From Guyanagaster necrorhizus (Eukaryota > Basidiomycota > Agaricomycetes > Agaricales > Physalacriaceae): a stretch of 64,000 nucleotides of DNA. Shown in pieces: positions 1 to 13,453 of the stretch. Location: contig NW_025064883.1 of assembly GCF_019112545.1 (NCBI RefSeq), forward strand, positions 186,001 through 250,000, given 5' to 3'. Positions within the stretch are counted from its first letter, which is position 1. The number at the start of each line of letters is the position of its first letter. A program made the translations under genes and the position numbers. Below the pieces are notes generated by a model, which did no database searches, was not told the origin of the DNA, and saw only the letters and a program-made list of their open reading frames with translations.

Positions 1-242
1 CCCATATGTATCCTTAAAAATCATAGTAACGTTGGCTGCCCCAAGCTGGTTCAAAAAATTCGTAGGTTCCTGCTCCGGTGTACGACTTTGAGGCGGTTCG
101 GCCCCATGGGTGGGGGCGTTCCGCACGTGATGAGAAATTGGAAAGTGGTTTCCTTCTCCCACATCTACCAACGCAGTTTCAAACGAAATCACTGCAGATT
201 TTTCGTCTTGAAAAGAGCAGTCGTTCTTGGGGGATAAAAGCC

Positions 243-2045
243 ATGTCGGCCGCTTATTTACTCTATTGCAGCATTTGCGTCACCGTACTCAAGGAACTCA
301 ATTCGATCGTGTTAGAACCTTACATGGTACATCCGTAGTACTACTATTCCGGCGCGTCACTGTGCACTGACATTCACACGAATATTCAGGATGAGCCCTT
401 TCATATTCCTCAAGCACAGGCTTATTGTCGCGGAGAGTTCACCAATTGGGATCCCAAAATCACTACACCACCTGGCCTGTGCGTGTCTTTCTGGTCATGA
501 TAGCCATGAATGATAATCGTTCCCTAGGTATGCAATGAGTGTAGTGCTTAAGAGCATGTTTCTGTTCAAATGCTCTGTTCCGATGCTTCGACTCACCACA
601 ACACTGACTTTGCTGGCCCTGCCCCTTGCGTTGACACGACTATTGTGCTTTCATCAGCGTGTTCGACCTCCCTCTGCCATCCTTTCACCCACCTTTGAAT
701 CCCTTGTTTTGGCTTCGTTTCCTATAGCATGGTTCTTCGGGTTTCTCTACTACACCGAAGTTCCCAGCTTGGTTTGTGTAGTGTTGACAGTGGTTGCTGC
801 AGCGGAAGGGCGTCACTGGTTAGCCGCGCTGGTATGTCACCTCAATTGTGCTTATACGAGTCAGCTTAATGCGACAAGGATGGTAGCTAGGACTCATCAG
901 CTGCACATTTCGTCAAACCAATATCGTCTGGGTCATTTATGCCTTTGCCTCGAGCCAGCTTATGGATATGCGTTTCCGCCGTCCCGCTTCGGGTTCTTCG
1001 CTGGGAAGCAAGCTTTACGATCCTCCGGCATTAGCTGCGGTCCCCAGTGAGTTTGGCAGACTCCGGAGTGAACACTCAACTTCACACGTAGACAGGCGAT
1101 CTTATAAAAATACTGAAAAGCACTCCTGCCGTCCTCCCTGAGCTTCTTCGATTATTTGCTCCGTACATGCTTCTTCTTGGAGTCTGCTTTGTTTTTGTCA
1201 CATGGAATGGGGGCATTGTGTTGGGTGGACTACGTCTTACTTCTCATGTTCTGGCCAACTCACTTACGTTCAATCGATTAGGGGACAAGTCGAACCATGT
1301 ACCGGTAGTTCACATTCCTCAAATGTATTACTTTGTTGCTTTTGCGACCGCATTTGGCTGGCCCGTTCTCATTTCTGGGGACCGAGGTGTCATTGGACTA
1401 GTTGGAGGTATACGGAACTGTATGTTTGGGAGTAAGAGGTGCGTGTTTTCTTCACACATCTTTCATGACTCCTGACATTATATGATCAGTCGTTCTACTG
1501 GTACATTCATAACGTCGGCTATAATGGCTGCCACTGTGCATAAATACACGTGTGTGCTGGTAGAAATCGTCATCTGGTTTCATACTCAATTATACATATG
1601 CAGAATTCATCACCCATTCCTACTCTCCGATAACCGCCATTATACGTTCTATGTCTGGCGTCGAATATATATGGTACACCCCCTAGCACCATACGTGCTT
1701 ATTCCAGTTTACATTGCTTGCGGATGGGCGTGGTTTTTGCGTGTTGGTACATATCCGTCTTTCTTGCAGTACTGGGTGAACAACTGACTGGATGGCACAG
1801 GTCACGACCAAACCCTTCTTCAGACCTTGATCCTTCCGGTTTTCGCATTGCTCACGCTCATACCTACGCCTCTGTTAGAACCACGCTATTTTCTCATTCC
1901 GTACATATTGCTTCGATCACAGGTTGCGGATGTGCCTGCGTGGGGGATCGCACTAGAAGGAGGCTGGTACGCTGCGATGAATGCCGTGACCATGTCTGTG
2001 TTTTTATATCTGCCAAGAGACGGCGTAGGACGATTTATGTGGTGA
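243..2045 (+). CDS. ALG10: Dol-P-Glc:Glc2Man9GlcNAc2-PP-Dol alpha-1,2-glucosyltransferase (ALG10/DIE2 family)
   Basis: Family role: adds the terminal alpha-1,2-glucose to the dolichol-linked N-glycan precursor in the ER lumen; a polytopic membrane enzyme. Nine exons join in frame to about 456 aa, close to the usual family length: 243-326, 390-478, 528-831, 887-1046, 1096-1224, 1282-1438, 1490-1549, 1604-1746, 1801-2045. Family blocks are visible in order: [15 protein letters not shown] across the first intron, then [66 protein letters not shown] and [15 protein letters not shown]. Hydrophobic stretches are spread along the protein. The start at 243 is the first ATG that leads directly into the DEPFH block. 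The exon 5 donor (GTGGAC) is weak but required by frame. The gene looks intact. Confidence 0.93.
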
Positions 2046-2241
2046 AATACTGAACATTGCCGGATTCCTGTCTTTTAAATTTAAAAGTTTGAATGAGGCA
2101 CGTGGTCTACCGGAAAAGGCAAGGTTGGTGTTAGAGCCAACACTGGCAGCTGCCACAGTGGCTTGACATTCTTCACGCGATACCGCGACGATTTCACGAC
2201 CCGACACGTATTTTTCTTACATTCACTGGGTTTCTGTTGCC

Positions 2242-4224
2242 ATGCCTGCCATCGTAACAGCGCCAGGGAGCCAGAAGGCTAAGCCGACCACCAGGAGCTC
2301 TATACGACATACCCTGGGATTTGCGTCCGTTGGTAGGGCCCTGGCAGACGTGATGAACAAAGAGGGAAAGGATGGAGATAAAAACGCAAAGAAGTCGCTG
2401 AAGGAATCCCGTCGCTTGAGCGCAGTTAATATGCCTGTCTCTTCGTTTCGGACTGCCAACTCGTCGTCGCCGGGGCCAAAGGTGTCTGATACACCAGACT
2501 CAAAGACCATTACCCGACGCAGAGCATCAGTGGCCTCCGCTTTGCAGAAACCCCGCGACGTCACGATGGCCCAGTCGACCGTCGTCACTCGCTCGACTTC
2601 ACTTCGTCCTCGCCCCACAACCTCGTCTGGCCTCCCAAAGTATCGGCCCAAGTCGGTCACCCTGGATGTCGGTGCAAAGAAAGCGCCCTCTCCTGTGAAC
2701 CCGTCCCGGAAGCGTCCCAGCACCTCAGACAAAGAGGAGGACCTTACAACCTCTGATGACACTAAAAAGGTCGCTCAGAAGGTTTCCAGACCCATCAGTC
2801 CATTACCCCAGAGAGCCGCCCTGAAGGCTAATATGTCGAGGACGGCCAATGTAACACCACCTGCTACTCCCACAAAACTTAGACAAACCCCTCCTTTGAA
2901 GACATCTGCTCGTCCCAATAAGATCATCAAGGTTGCGCCTGCGGCTGCCCCTTCTTCATCTTCGTCGTCTACCAATTCATTAGTTCCACGAACCCCCCAA
3001 ACCCCCAAGCCATCTACTTCAAAGCTCTCGTCTGCAAACAAGGCTCATCACAGCTCCTCCTCCAGGAATTCTCCTCATCGTTCTCTCAATGAATCCCCAC
3101 TCGCACGCCACTCACGACAGAACTCCAAAGCTAACCCTCCCATGCCGCCCCACGCTGGTAATATGTCCCATATATCCGAAGGTGGCAGCGATGACGGAGA
3201 TGAGGAGGACGTAGAATTACTTCTTGCCCCTGTTGCTGTCATTGACGCCCCTACACCTGCTATGCCGCGTATACTTGCTTCTCGCCAGCGACAGGCCCCC
3301 GAGACACCATCACGATCTACTTTTCTACCATCACTCTCCGATCTTTCGTACGCTTCCCCTCAGCCACCAAGTAATGACAGTCCAGCATCCCTTCGTCCTC
3401 AGCCAATTTCAAGGGGGGCTCCCAGGGGATCCATCCTCTCATGGGAGCAACTTGCTGATGAAGCGTCGCGTACTCTGGGCGAAGACGAGATCCAGAATAT
3501 GATATCCGATGTTCCTGCTCCATTCAGGTCAGGAACAGCATCTCCCGTGTCATCCACTATGCATCTAGAGTTACCCGAGAGCCCGTGCCTTAGTGCCATG
3601 AACTCCCCCGGTGGTTATGGATCCATTTCGCAAGTTTTACTACCTGAGGTCACCCCTTCTCCGGCTCTACATACTCGTCGTCAAAGTCGTGGACCGTCAG
3701 AAGTCCCTGTCATCGATGGCGCTATTGTAACCTTACTTCGACTTCAGTTAGAGTCTTCAGAGCACATCGCCAAGGAACGGCGTATCCAGCTGCAGTCTTT
3801 GGAGGAAGAACTTCACCACGTGAAAGACGCCCATGTCCATGATGTAGAACAGCTCGCACTACAGGTGAAACATTTGGAGGACCAGCTTCGGAGCAGTCTG
3901 GAAGTTCGTGAGCGTTCTGCAATCGAACAGGCCATGAACATTGCCGATTTGAAGAGTCAGCTGAAGAAGGCCCACTCATCGGGTGGACATAATACAACCT
4001 CAAGGGTGCAGGTTGCCGTGGAAGATTCACAAAACATGATACTTCGCTCCGAAAGGCTGAAATGGGCTCGTTCGTCTTCGGCTCATGTGGCCGCCATGCG
4101 TTGGACCTCTGTCAGGGAATTTGCAGAGATGGAGCTCGACGTTGTCAAGAGTGACCAAGAAGTTTTATTGCTTTTATTGGGTGAGCTGGATCTCATTCAT
4201 AAGCAGCTGGCCGTATCTGTCTAA
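2242..4224 (+). CDS. Ser/Pro/Thr-rich protein with C-terminal coiled coil, function unknown
   Basis: One uninterrupted 660-codon frame starting at ATG 2242, 197 bp after ALG10 on the same strand. I do not recognise a family. Residues 1 to about 490 are low-complexity, rich in Ser, Pro, Thr and Lys/Arg, with many SP/TP sites, poly-Ser near residue 235 and an acidic patch (GDEEDVE) near 318; this looks like a disordered, phosphorylated region. Residues about 495-580 form a long heptad-like coiled coil (LLRLQLESSEHIAKERRIQL onward). The C-terminus is helical and ends in a Leu run (LLLLLGELDLIHKQL). The layout resembles a scaffold or cytoskeletal adaptor, but that is inference. It is the only long multi-domain gene here with no intron. 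Confidence 0.8.
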   Translation: MPAIVTAPGSQKAKPTTRSSIRHTLGFASVGRALADVMNKEGKDGDKNAKKSLKESRRLSAVNMPVSSFRTANSSSPGPKVSDTPDSKTITRRRASVASALQKPRDVTMAQSTVVTRSTSLRPRPTTSSGLPKYRPKSVTLDVGAKKAPSPVNPSRKRPSTSDKEEDLTTSDDTKKVAQKVSRPISPLPQRAALKANMSRTANVTPPATPTKLRQTPPLKTSARPNKIIKVAPAAAPSSSSSSTNSLVPRTPQTPKPSTSKLSSANKAHHSSSSRNSPHRSLNESPLARHSRQNSKANPPMPPHAGNMSHISEGGSDDGDEEDVELLLAPVAVIDAPTPAMPRILASRQRQAPETPSRSTFLPSLSDLSYASPQPPSNDSPASLRPQPISRGAPRGSILSWEQLADEASRTLGEDEIQNMISDVPAPFRSGTASPVSSTMHLELPESPCLSAMNSPGGYGSISQVLLPEVTPSPALHTRRQSRGPSEVPVIDGAIVTLLRLQLESSEHIAKERRIQLQSLEEELHHVKDAHVHDVEQLALQVKHLEDQLRSSLEVRERSAIEQAMNIADLKSQLKKAHSSGGHNTTSRVQVAVEDSQNMILRSERLKWARSSSAHVAAMRWTSVREFAEMELDVVKSDQEVLLLLLGELDLIHKQLAVSV

Positions 4225-7271
<3,047 letters not shown>

Positions 7272-7382
7272 TCTATGTCTTTCGCATTACTTATTTTACG
7301 CTGTTTTTATGCTTTCGATTTTTATGATCTGTTGTTGTAGAACTAACTATACATAATAATCCCTACGAAGTGCTGGAGTCAA

Positions 7383-10300
7383 TCATTCAGTGTTTCGCCG
7401 CCGCAAGATGCGTCCGACTTCCTCACGGCTCAGTTCACTGAATCCAGTGGTTTCCACCATTGCGACCTCCCATTCGCGTTCACTTCCTGACCCATAAGTG
7501 AAGTCAACCGCCTTGTCCCAAACTGGACCTTCGGCCGCGATTAGCCTTCCTGCCTCCAAGAGCTTCGACCAAGGAGCTTCAACACGGTTACGGCCAGCAC
7601 CAAGGGCCCCGGCTAGTCCTCCTTGGCTGGTCTCCACCCACAACTCACATTCCGCCTGTACTTCTCTCGCTTCTCGAACGGAAACATTTCCGCGATACAG
7701 AATTTGTCTTTGCATGATGTGCTCAGAAAGACGCGATGCAATCCGCCGATAAAGCAAGGTGATTGTCGATTGAGGTAAAGTCGTACGGATATAGGTAAGA
7801 TGGGTCGATAACAGAGCAATAGGTGCCAAGAGCGTTTGTGATATGGCAACTTCGTCTTGCCCTGGATCCGTGCTTGAATTTGGATTACTAAAAAGCATTT
7901 TAGTACACCTGAAGGGCGCAGAAATTGCAATAAGACGCTGACGATGTCGTGGCTGTAAGATGAGGTCTGAGGCTCCCTTCCACTTCCGCGCAAACCTGTT
8001 GGACTATCATGTCCTGTGCTCGCACGGATAGTTTCCGGTAATGATTGATTAGTTCTTCAAATATTGTTTCGTGGCCCAACGGGCTTTCTTCGACTTCCGG
8101 ATCAGGAAGTAAAGGGTTGCCTTGAACACGAGCTCGCAAAGAAGCGCGCATGTTTATTTCGGTCCACAGTTCCAAGAAGAACTGACAGAGCGTAAGGCAA
8201 AAAATCACAATCAGACAGGCACAGCTTACTTACCACCTCTTCGCCCCACGTTTCCATGCAGATTTCCATGTAGTTCGCGCTCAATAAAGCCTTACAAAGC
8301 CTTTGCACACCAGCCACGCCACTTGTCAGTGACCGTGTCTCAACATTTACGCTGGTATCCTCTTTGCCTCCGAGATTGACACCAAGGGCTCCTGGGACCG
8401 CACGGACAAGCGCAGAAGACAACGTCTCAAAGGCATCCAATGAGGATAATATACGACCATGATACAACTCCAATATTGGAAGCTGGACCGAAATAAGGAA
8501 CCGTGTACGCTGAGTAAAATTCGGTAGCGGAGAATATCGGTCTAATAGTAACAAGATCAGCAGTGTCGTTGTTTGGTGAGTGTGTGACATGCCTGTGACT
8601 TGTTCGACAAGTGCCGATATCCTACGAGCCGAATTCGTCGTCTGTAACTCACTTGCCTGTTTTTCCACTTCGCATTCGGCAATTTGCCAAGCGTCCGGAG
8701 TAGATATGATCTCATGGTACTGATCTTCTGCGACTGACGTGGTCTAAGGATCCAGAACGGCAGAGGGGAAGGATGCACGCACATTTCTTTTCGCCATCTA
8801 TCCAGGCTTCAAACCACTCCTTCTTTCCAAGAATAATGTCTGCAACCCCGGGCCATTGACTGGACTCAAAGGTATCCCGGGCAGAAGTGTCCATTGTTGT
8901 AAACCCTTCCTCCGACAATGCTGCATCGAAGGAAAGAGCTTGGTATATGGTATGAGCGAGAAGTGATGGGTGCAAGAACATTGATGGGACGGTATGTCTT
9001 AGTTTCCGGGACAGAAGCGGGAACAATAATAGCGTGAATTCGTGCTGAAACATGGCTATAATAGAAATACCAGAGTGTAGCATGAAGTGGACTCACCCAT
9101 GCATTGAAAGATTTGTATTTCGTTGATGAAAGCAGACGTTGAACAACACTTTCCATGAAATTCTGGTGATCGGTTACAGCATTCAACACATGGGTGAAGT
9201 ACCACTCCGGCTTGTGGATATACATTTTCAGAATGAAAGTAAACAAACATTGAATGCCAGCTTACCTTGTGCAACTGATTTGTCTGTCGATTCCCTTCAA
9301 AATGATATTTAAATCGTAGAGAAAGTGGCTGCACGAGAGTTTCTAAAGGATACAGGCCATCTTTTTCTGATCGTGTCTTTGTATCGTTATGTGAAAGAGT
9401 CTCTCCACTGCAAACAGGGCAAAGATAAGCACTGGCAATTGATACACAGCATTACAGCGTACATATTTTGAAGCTCCAAGAGATTGCAGAAAGATGCTTC
9501 GAACGCGACCCTGTCCTCTGGTGGTACAGAGGAATACCTGATTGTCATGGGCCATTCAAGTTTCTCTGCAGCAGATAATAGCGTGCTGTTTAGTACATTC
9601 TCAGTTGGGGTTTCAGCTGGGAATAAGCGGACACACTTTGATAGAACGGTCTTCATACCAGACCAAGTTGTTTCCTGCAGTCTCTCCAAAAATGCAACGA
9701 GACCTAGTCTGTCTCCATTGCTCTCACTCGTGACGCCCGAGCACACATCAGAGACACCTGTGACGAATGCACGCAGGGACCTAAAGTGAGTGACGGAGTC
9801 ATTGGATATGGAAGACGAGGCTGATATTTGCTGCACTGCGGACTCGCTACGCACTATAAATAATAATCAAGGCAAGTGTGATATTTCGGGAACAAACCTA
9901 AGATTCAAGGCGTGTTTTATAATCTGCACATATTCCTTGACGCTCTTCAATTCCTTTAGGTTACGATGCAATGTCTCGATATCCTCCAAGAGGGTCGGGG
10001 ATGGATCGACATCTGATAGGGAAGAGACGAAATCCTGGGATAGACTGGCAAGCTCGTCGGCGAGAGTGTGCCTCTTTAGAGAGAGTTCTTGTGCAGAGTG
10101 ACGGTATGATTCCACGGCCACTCGTGTTTCTGCCGTGAGAACGTTGATTCTTGACTGGGAAAGCGCTAGCTGAACTAGTGTGTAGACGATGAGCATGAAG
10201 AAGAGTCCTGTCTTAGTGCGACGCACCCTGGTTTCCAGCTCGTCGCGACGCTGTTGAGCTTGGGCAACGTCCCTCTGAAGGCAATTAAGGTCTTCAAACG

Positions 10301-10394
10301 AATGGAATGTCGAATTGAGAAATATAGAGGCCTTGGAATACGCTTGTTGTGTGTTTGCGGGGGCGAGCAGCGACCGGATTTCTTGGGAGGACAT
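7383..10394 (-). CDS. RINT1/Tip20-family vesicle tethering protein
   Basis: Family role: subunit of the Dsl1/NRZ complex that tethers Golgi-derived COPI vesicles at the ER. Nine exons on the minus strand, read downwards: 10394-9898, 9846-9463, 9407-9266, 9210-9097, 9044-8783, 8733-8593, 8541-8234, 8181-7943, 7887-7383; about 863 aa. Family blocks seen: an N-terminal coiled coil, PLSLRFKYHFEG, QTNQLHKPEWYFTHVLN, LLAHTIYQAL, KKFAEDQYHEIISTPDAWQIA, SALVRAVPGALGVNLGG and ISQTLLAPIALLSTHL near the C-terminus. An in-frame ATG at 10448 would add 18 residues. The intron 8592-8542 needs a GC donor and could also be read through; the exon 7 donor has two candidates 6 nt apart. It is divergent from the carbonic anhydrase gene. 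Confidence 0.9.
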
Positions 10395-10689
10395 GGTGGG
10401 AAGAAACGTGGAGGACCGGTATCTTGATGAATGCCGGTATTTTGACATGTATGTCGGGCCGAGATGTCCTGATAGATCTGGACTCTGGACTGTGAATAGG
10501 TAATTCTCGCGATATCGTGATCACTCAAAATGAAATAAATCCGAATTCGTAACTCACTTAGACGCGCCTCCTTGCCTTTATTTTCTTTCTTTCACCTCCA
10601 GTTATCCGTACCAGCATGCCGGCAACTCCCGGGCCAAATAACGTAGTACATAACCCCTTTATTTTGTTTATCTACTATTACAACTCGCC
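10395..10689. promoter_or_regulatory. Divergent intergenic region between the RINT1-type and carbonic anhydrase genes
   Basis: 295 bp between the two divergent start codons, so it must hold both promoters. I see no clear TATA box and no further gene. Confidence 0.5.
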
Positions 10690-11578
10690 ATGTTTCCTCT
10701 TCGTATCGCTCTGAGCTCGACGCGTCCGCGTCATGCTCTTTACAGTGCCACTCCAACACTTTTTTTGAACAGGTACTGCTCGAAAACAGATAAGGTATGC
10801 TTGGTAACACTTCAATTGATCTTTCGTGGTCTGAAATTCCTCCAAACAGCCAGAGTCTCCTTCAGAGAAACCGATTGCACTACCGCCAAAAAAGCGACTC
10901 GCTATAGGTGCCGTGTATACGTAACGATATATATTACCTCTCAACCAAGCCCAAGTTACTTGTATGGATGCTCGGATCAAGTGCGCGTCCAACTTTTTTC
11001 TCTGCTTCGTTACCGACCCATTAATGTCATCCTAGCCCATTCACACAGCTCGGCCTCGAAGAAGGAGATGCCCATATCATACGAAATGCTGGCGGAATGG
11101 CGTATGAGACCCCATCATCTTCTAGATCTATTTTACGCTCACGACGGTTTTTCGGCAGAAAAGATGCGTTGCGAAGTATAATTATATCACAGCGACTTTT
11201 GGGGACTCGGGAGATAGCCGTCGTGAGCGTCCTGACATCCAACACATTCAGAGCTCTGATATTAGGCTACAAGTATCACCACACGGGCTGTGGCATGGTT
11301 ACATTCACCGGTCCATCTCTGCGAAGGATGTTGAGTGATGCAGACCCACAAAATCCTCAAGTCACCGAGCAGGCCGACGAGATCGACTTTTTGGAGTTTG
11401 ATGATCTGGAGCAATCGGTCAGGGACGACGTGATGTTTCTGAAAGAAAGTCCTTTGGTAATGAAGGGCACCAAAATCACTGGCTGGGTCCATTATATGGA
11501 GACAGGCCAGGTGCGTGCCTTTTCCACATAGGTTCCCTAGACTGCTCAAAACTGGTATAGGCTGTGCAGGTAGTATAA
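10690..11578 (+). CDS. Beta-carbonic anhydrase-like protein, possibly mitochondrial
   Basis: Beta-class carbonic anhydrases interconvert CO2 and bicarbonate with a zinc held by Cys, His and Cys. Seven exons: 10690-10794, 10850-10907, 10956-10980, 11036-11101, 11159-11222, 11274-11510, 11561-11578; about 190 aa, the short beta-CA size. The Cys-x-Asp-x-Arg motif (VTCMDARI, C57) lies entirely in the 25-nt exon 3; HHTGCGM supplies H109 and C112. GDAHIIRNAGG, KDALRSIIISQRLLGTREIAV and ITGWVHYMETGQ also fit the family. The first 35 residues carry several Arg and no acidic residue until the last Asp-Lys, like a mitochondrial presequence; this is inference. The last exon is only 18 nt. All junctions keep frame. 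Confidence 0.85.
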
Positions 11579-11796
11579 CTGTTATAATGCATTTCTGGGT
11601 ACTTTCGTACAGTATCGCTGCTTGTAACTTCTATTCAAATCGTAAATTCTCAAAATAACGCAGGTGAAGATGGAAGTCTTCCAATGACATCATATCCATA
11701 TCTACTTGTGAGTCATATCATTTCAAATTATCTCAGTCCACTTTTGCCAACCAACTCGGACCGGCTTCTCTTCAGGTCATCGGTGGGATTTCAGCC

Positions 11797-12973
11797 ATGT
11801 CGGTAGCTGCGACACAACATGATTTAGAGCAGCCTGCTACAGGTCCGGTGGGCACCGACTCTGAAGCTTTTGAACGGCAGGCTCTTGAGCAACTTACGGA
11901 CATCTCTCCATCTTCTCCTGTCCCCGTAATAGCCGTAGATTTGGACGATGTACTGGCCCAGACGAACCATGTTGTTGCAGAGTGTAAGTTACAAACACCC
12001 AGACGCGTCGATGCGCGTTGATGCCCATGTTTTCCCGTAGGGCACAATCAGGTTTACGGAACTAGAATGGATCTTTCCCATTTTTACTGTAAATGCCACT
12101 CATTTCGCGGTTATCTCCAATGTATTGATTTTCATCTGATACGAAGACTATTACTACTGGAAGGTACGTGGTGACCTCTCTGCTGGCCTACTCTGCATTT
12201 CTCAAAATCAATGTCTAGAATCCGTTTTGGGGCACACCCAAGCAAACGTTCGACAAAGTAAAGGCATTCTATCAGACTCCCCGGATCTTCCAGGCCGATC
12301 CAGTGCCGGGTGCTCGAGAGGGCACCCTGTCCCTAAAGGATATGGGATTCAAGTTGATTATCGTGACCGCCCGCGCGCCTGACACGGCCGACGAAAGCTG
12401 GATGTGGGTCAATAAGCATTTTCCGGGTAAGCTGACTTGATCGGAGATATCGTATCGTCTTAGAAACCATTTTTACAGGTGTATTCGACAGTATCATCTG
12501 TACAGGTCAGTTCAAGGATGTTCATAAAACTGGCCATGAGGTTGTCACTAAGCTCAGCAAGGCTCAAGTATGTCTAGATGTTCCACATGTCCAGTACGCT
12601 GATCATGTTGAACAGGTCTGTGCTGACTTAAACGCTCGTATTCTGATTGATGATTCATCGGAGAATGCCCTTCAATGCGCCACAGCGATACCTATTGCGA
12701 CGCGTGTTTTGTTGTTCGGAGACTATGAGTGGAACAAGAGAGTATCTGGACCTGGAGATGCTTCTGATGATATGTCGTTCGACATACGTCTAAAAGCTCT
12801 GGTAGGGAAAGAATTCTGGAAAGAAGTAGGTTGACCAGTAGTAATCATTCCCTCATACTGATGCTATGCCATAGGAAACTGTGGATATACCCGAAGGTGC
12901 TCCTCTTGAACGGGTGAAAGACTGGTCAGAAGTGGTCAGATGGGTTAAGATACACATGGATACCCTGCAGTAG
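11797..12973 (+). CDS. HAD-superfamily phosphatase, 5'-nucleotidase-like
   Basis: Seven exons (11797-11983, 12041-12088, 12147-12163, 12219-12426, 12479-12567, 12616-12825, 12875-12973) give about 285 aa. HAD motif I is DLDDV with D48 as expected nucleophile and D50 as general acid. Motif II is the IIVTAR stretch, and motif IV is ILIDDSSEN with paired Asp. The insert between I and II (WHNQVYGTRMDLSHFY...WGTPKQTFDKV) resembles the cap of deoxyribonucleotidase-type HAD proteins, but the substrate cannot be read from the sequence. Exon 3 is a 17-nt microexon coding for Tyr-Tyr-Tyr-Trp-Lys. It follows the carbonic anhydrase gene on the same strand after about 220 bp. Intact. Confidence 0.8.
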
Positions 12974-13453
12974 AGAGAAGATGTGAGAATACACTTGTCT
13001 GTTCTGTCTCTTCTCCAAATATGATGTGCAATGTATACCAGAGAGGGTTGGAGTTAGAAGCTGGCAAGGTTTTATTAGCCAGCCTATAGCTACTTAAATA
13101 CAAGTGATATGGTAATAACTAAGCTGTACAAAGTCTAGGAAATGCATAGCTGGTTACTGCTGTACATATGACGACATTTCCACTTCTAGTAGCTACGGTG
13201 CAGATCAATTCCAATTCCAACAGAAGATGTAAGAGAGTCCTCCGAGTCTGCCATATAGCAAATAGTTTTCCGAGAATTTATAAGGCGTCCGGCACCGGGC
13301 CGACAGACTTGCAATCACATGCCATTGTGATTACTCCTTGATTGAACACAAGGAGTATGGTGGCCAGGCGCTTACTTTCTCCACCGAGTAATAAGAGTAA
13401 CCCATTGTTCTCTTCAATCTTTTGGGGTCCAACTGCCCTGGGATCTTTTAGCC
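12974..13453. other. Intergenic region, nothing recognised
   Basis: 480 bp between two plus-strand genes. Downstream flank of the HAD gene and promoter of the ABC transporter. I see no ORF with family-like content, RNA gene or repeat. Confidence 0.5.

Noticed and set aside
78..338. 86-codon frame at the left edge starting at 78
   Set aside because: Only its end (from ATG 243) belongs to ALG10; the upstream part lacks family content and is treated as leader.
2223..3041. Long minus-strand frames antisense to the coiled-coil gene
   Set aside because: Shadows of a Ser/Pro-rich coding sequence; no initiation or splice context of their own.
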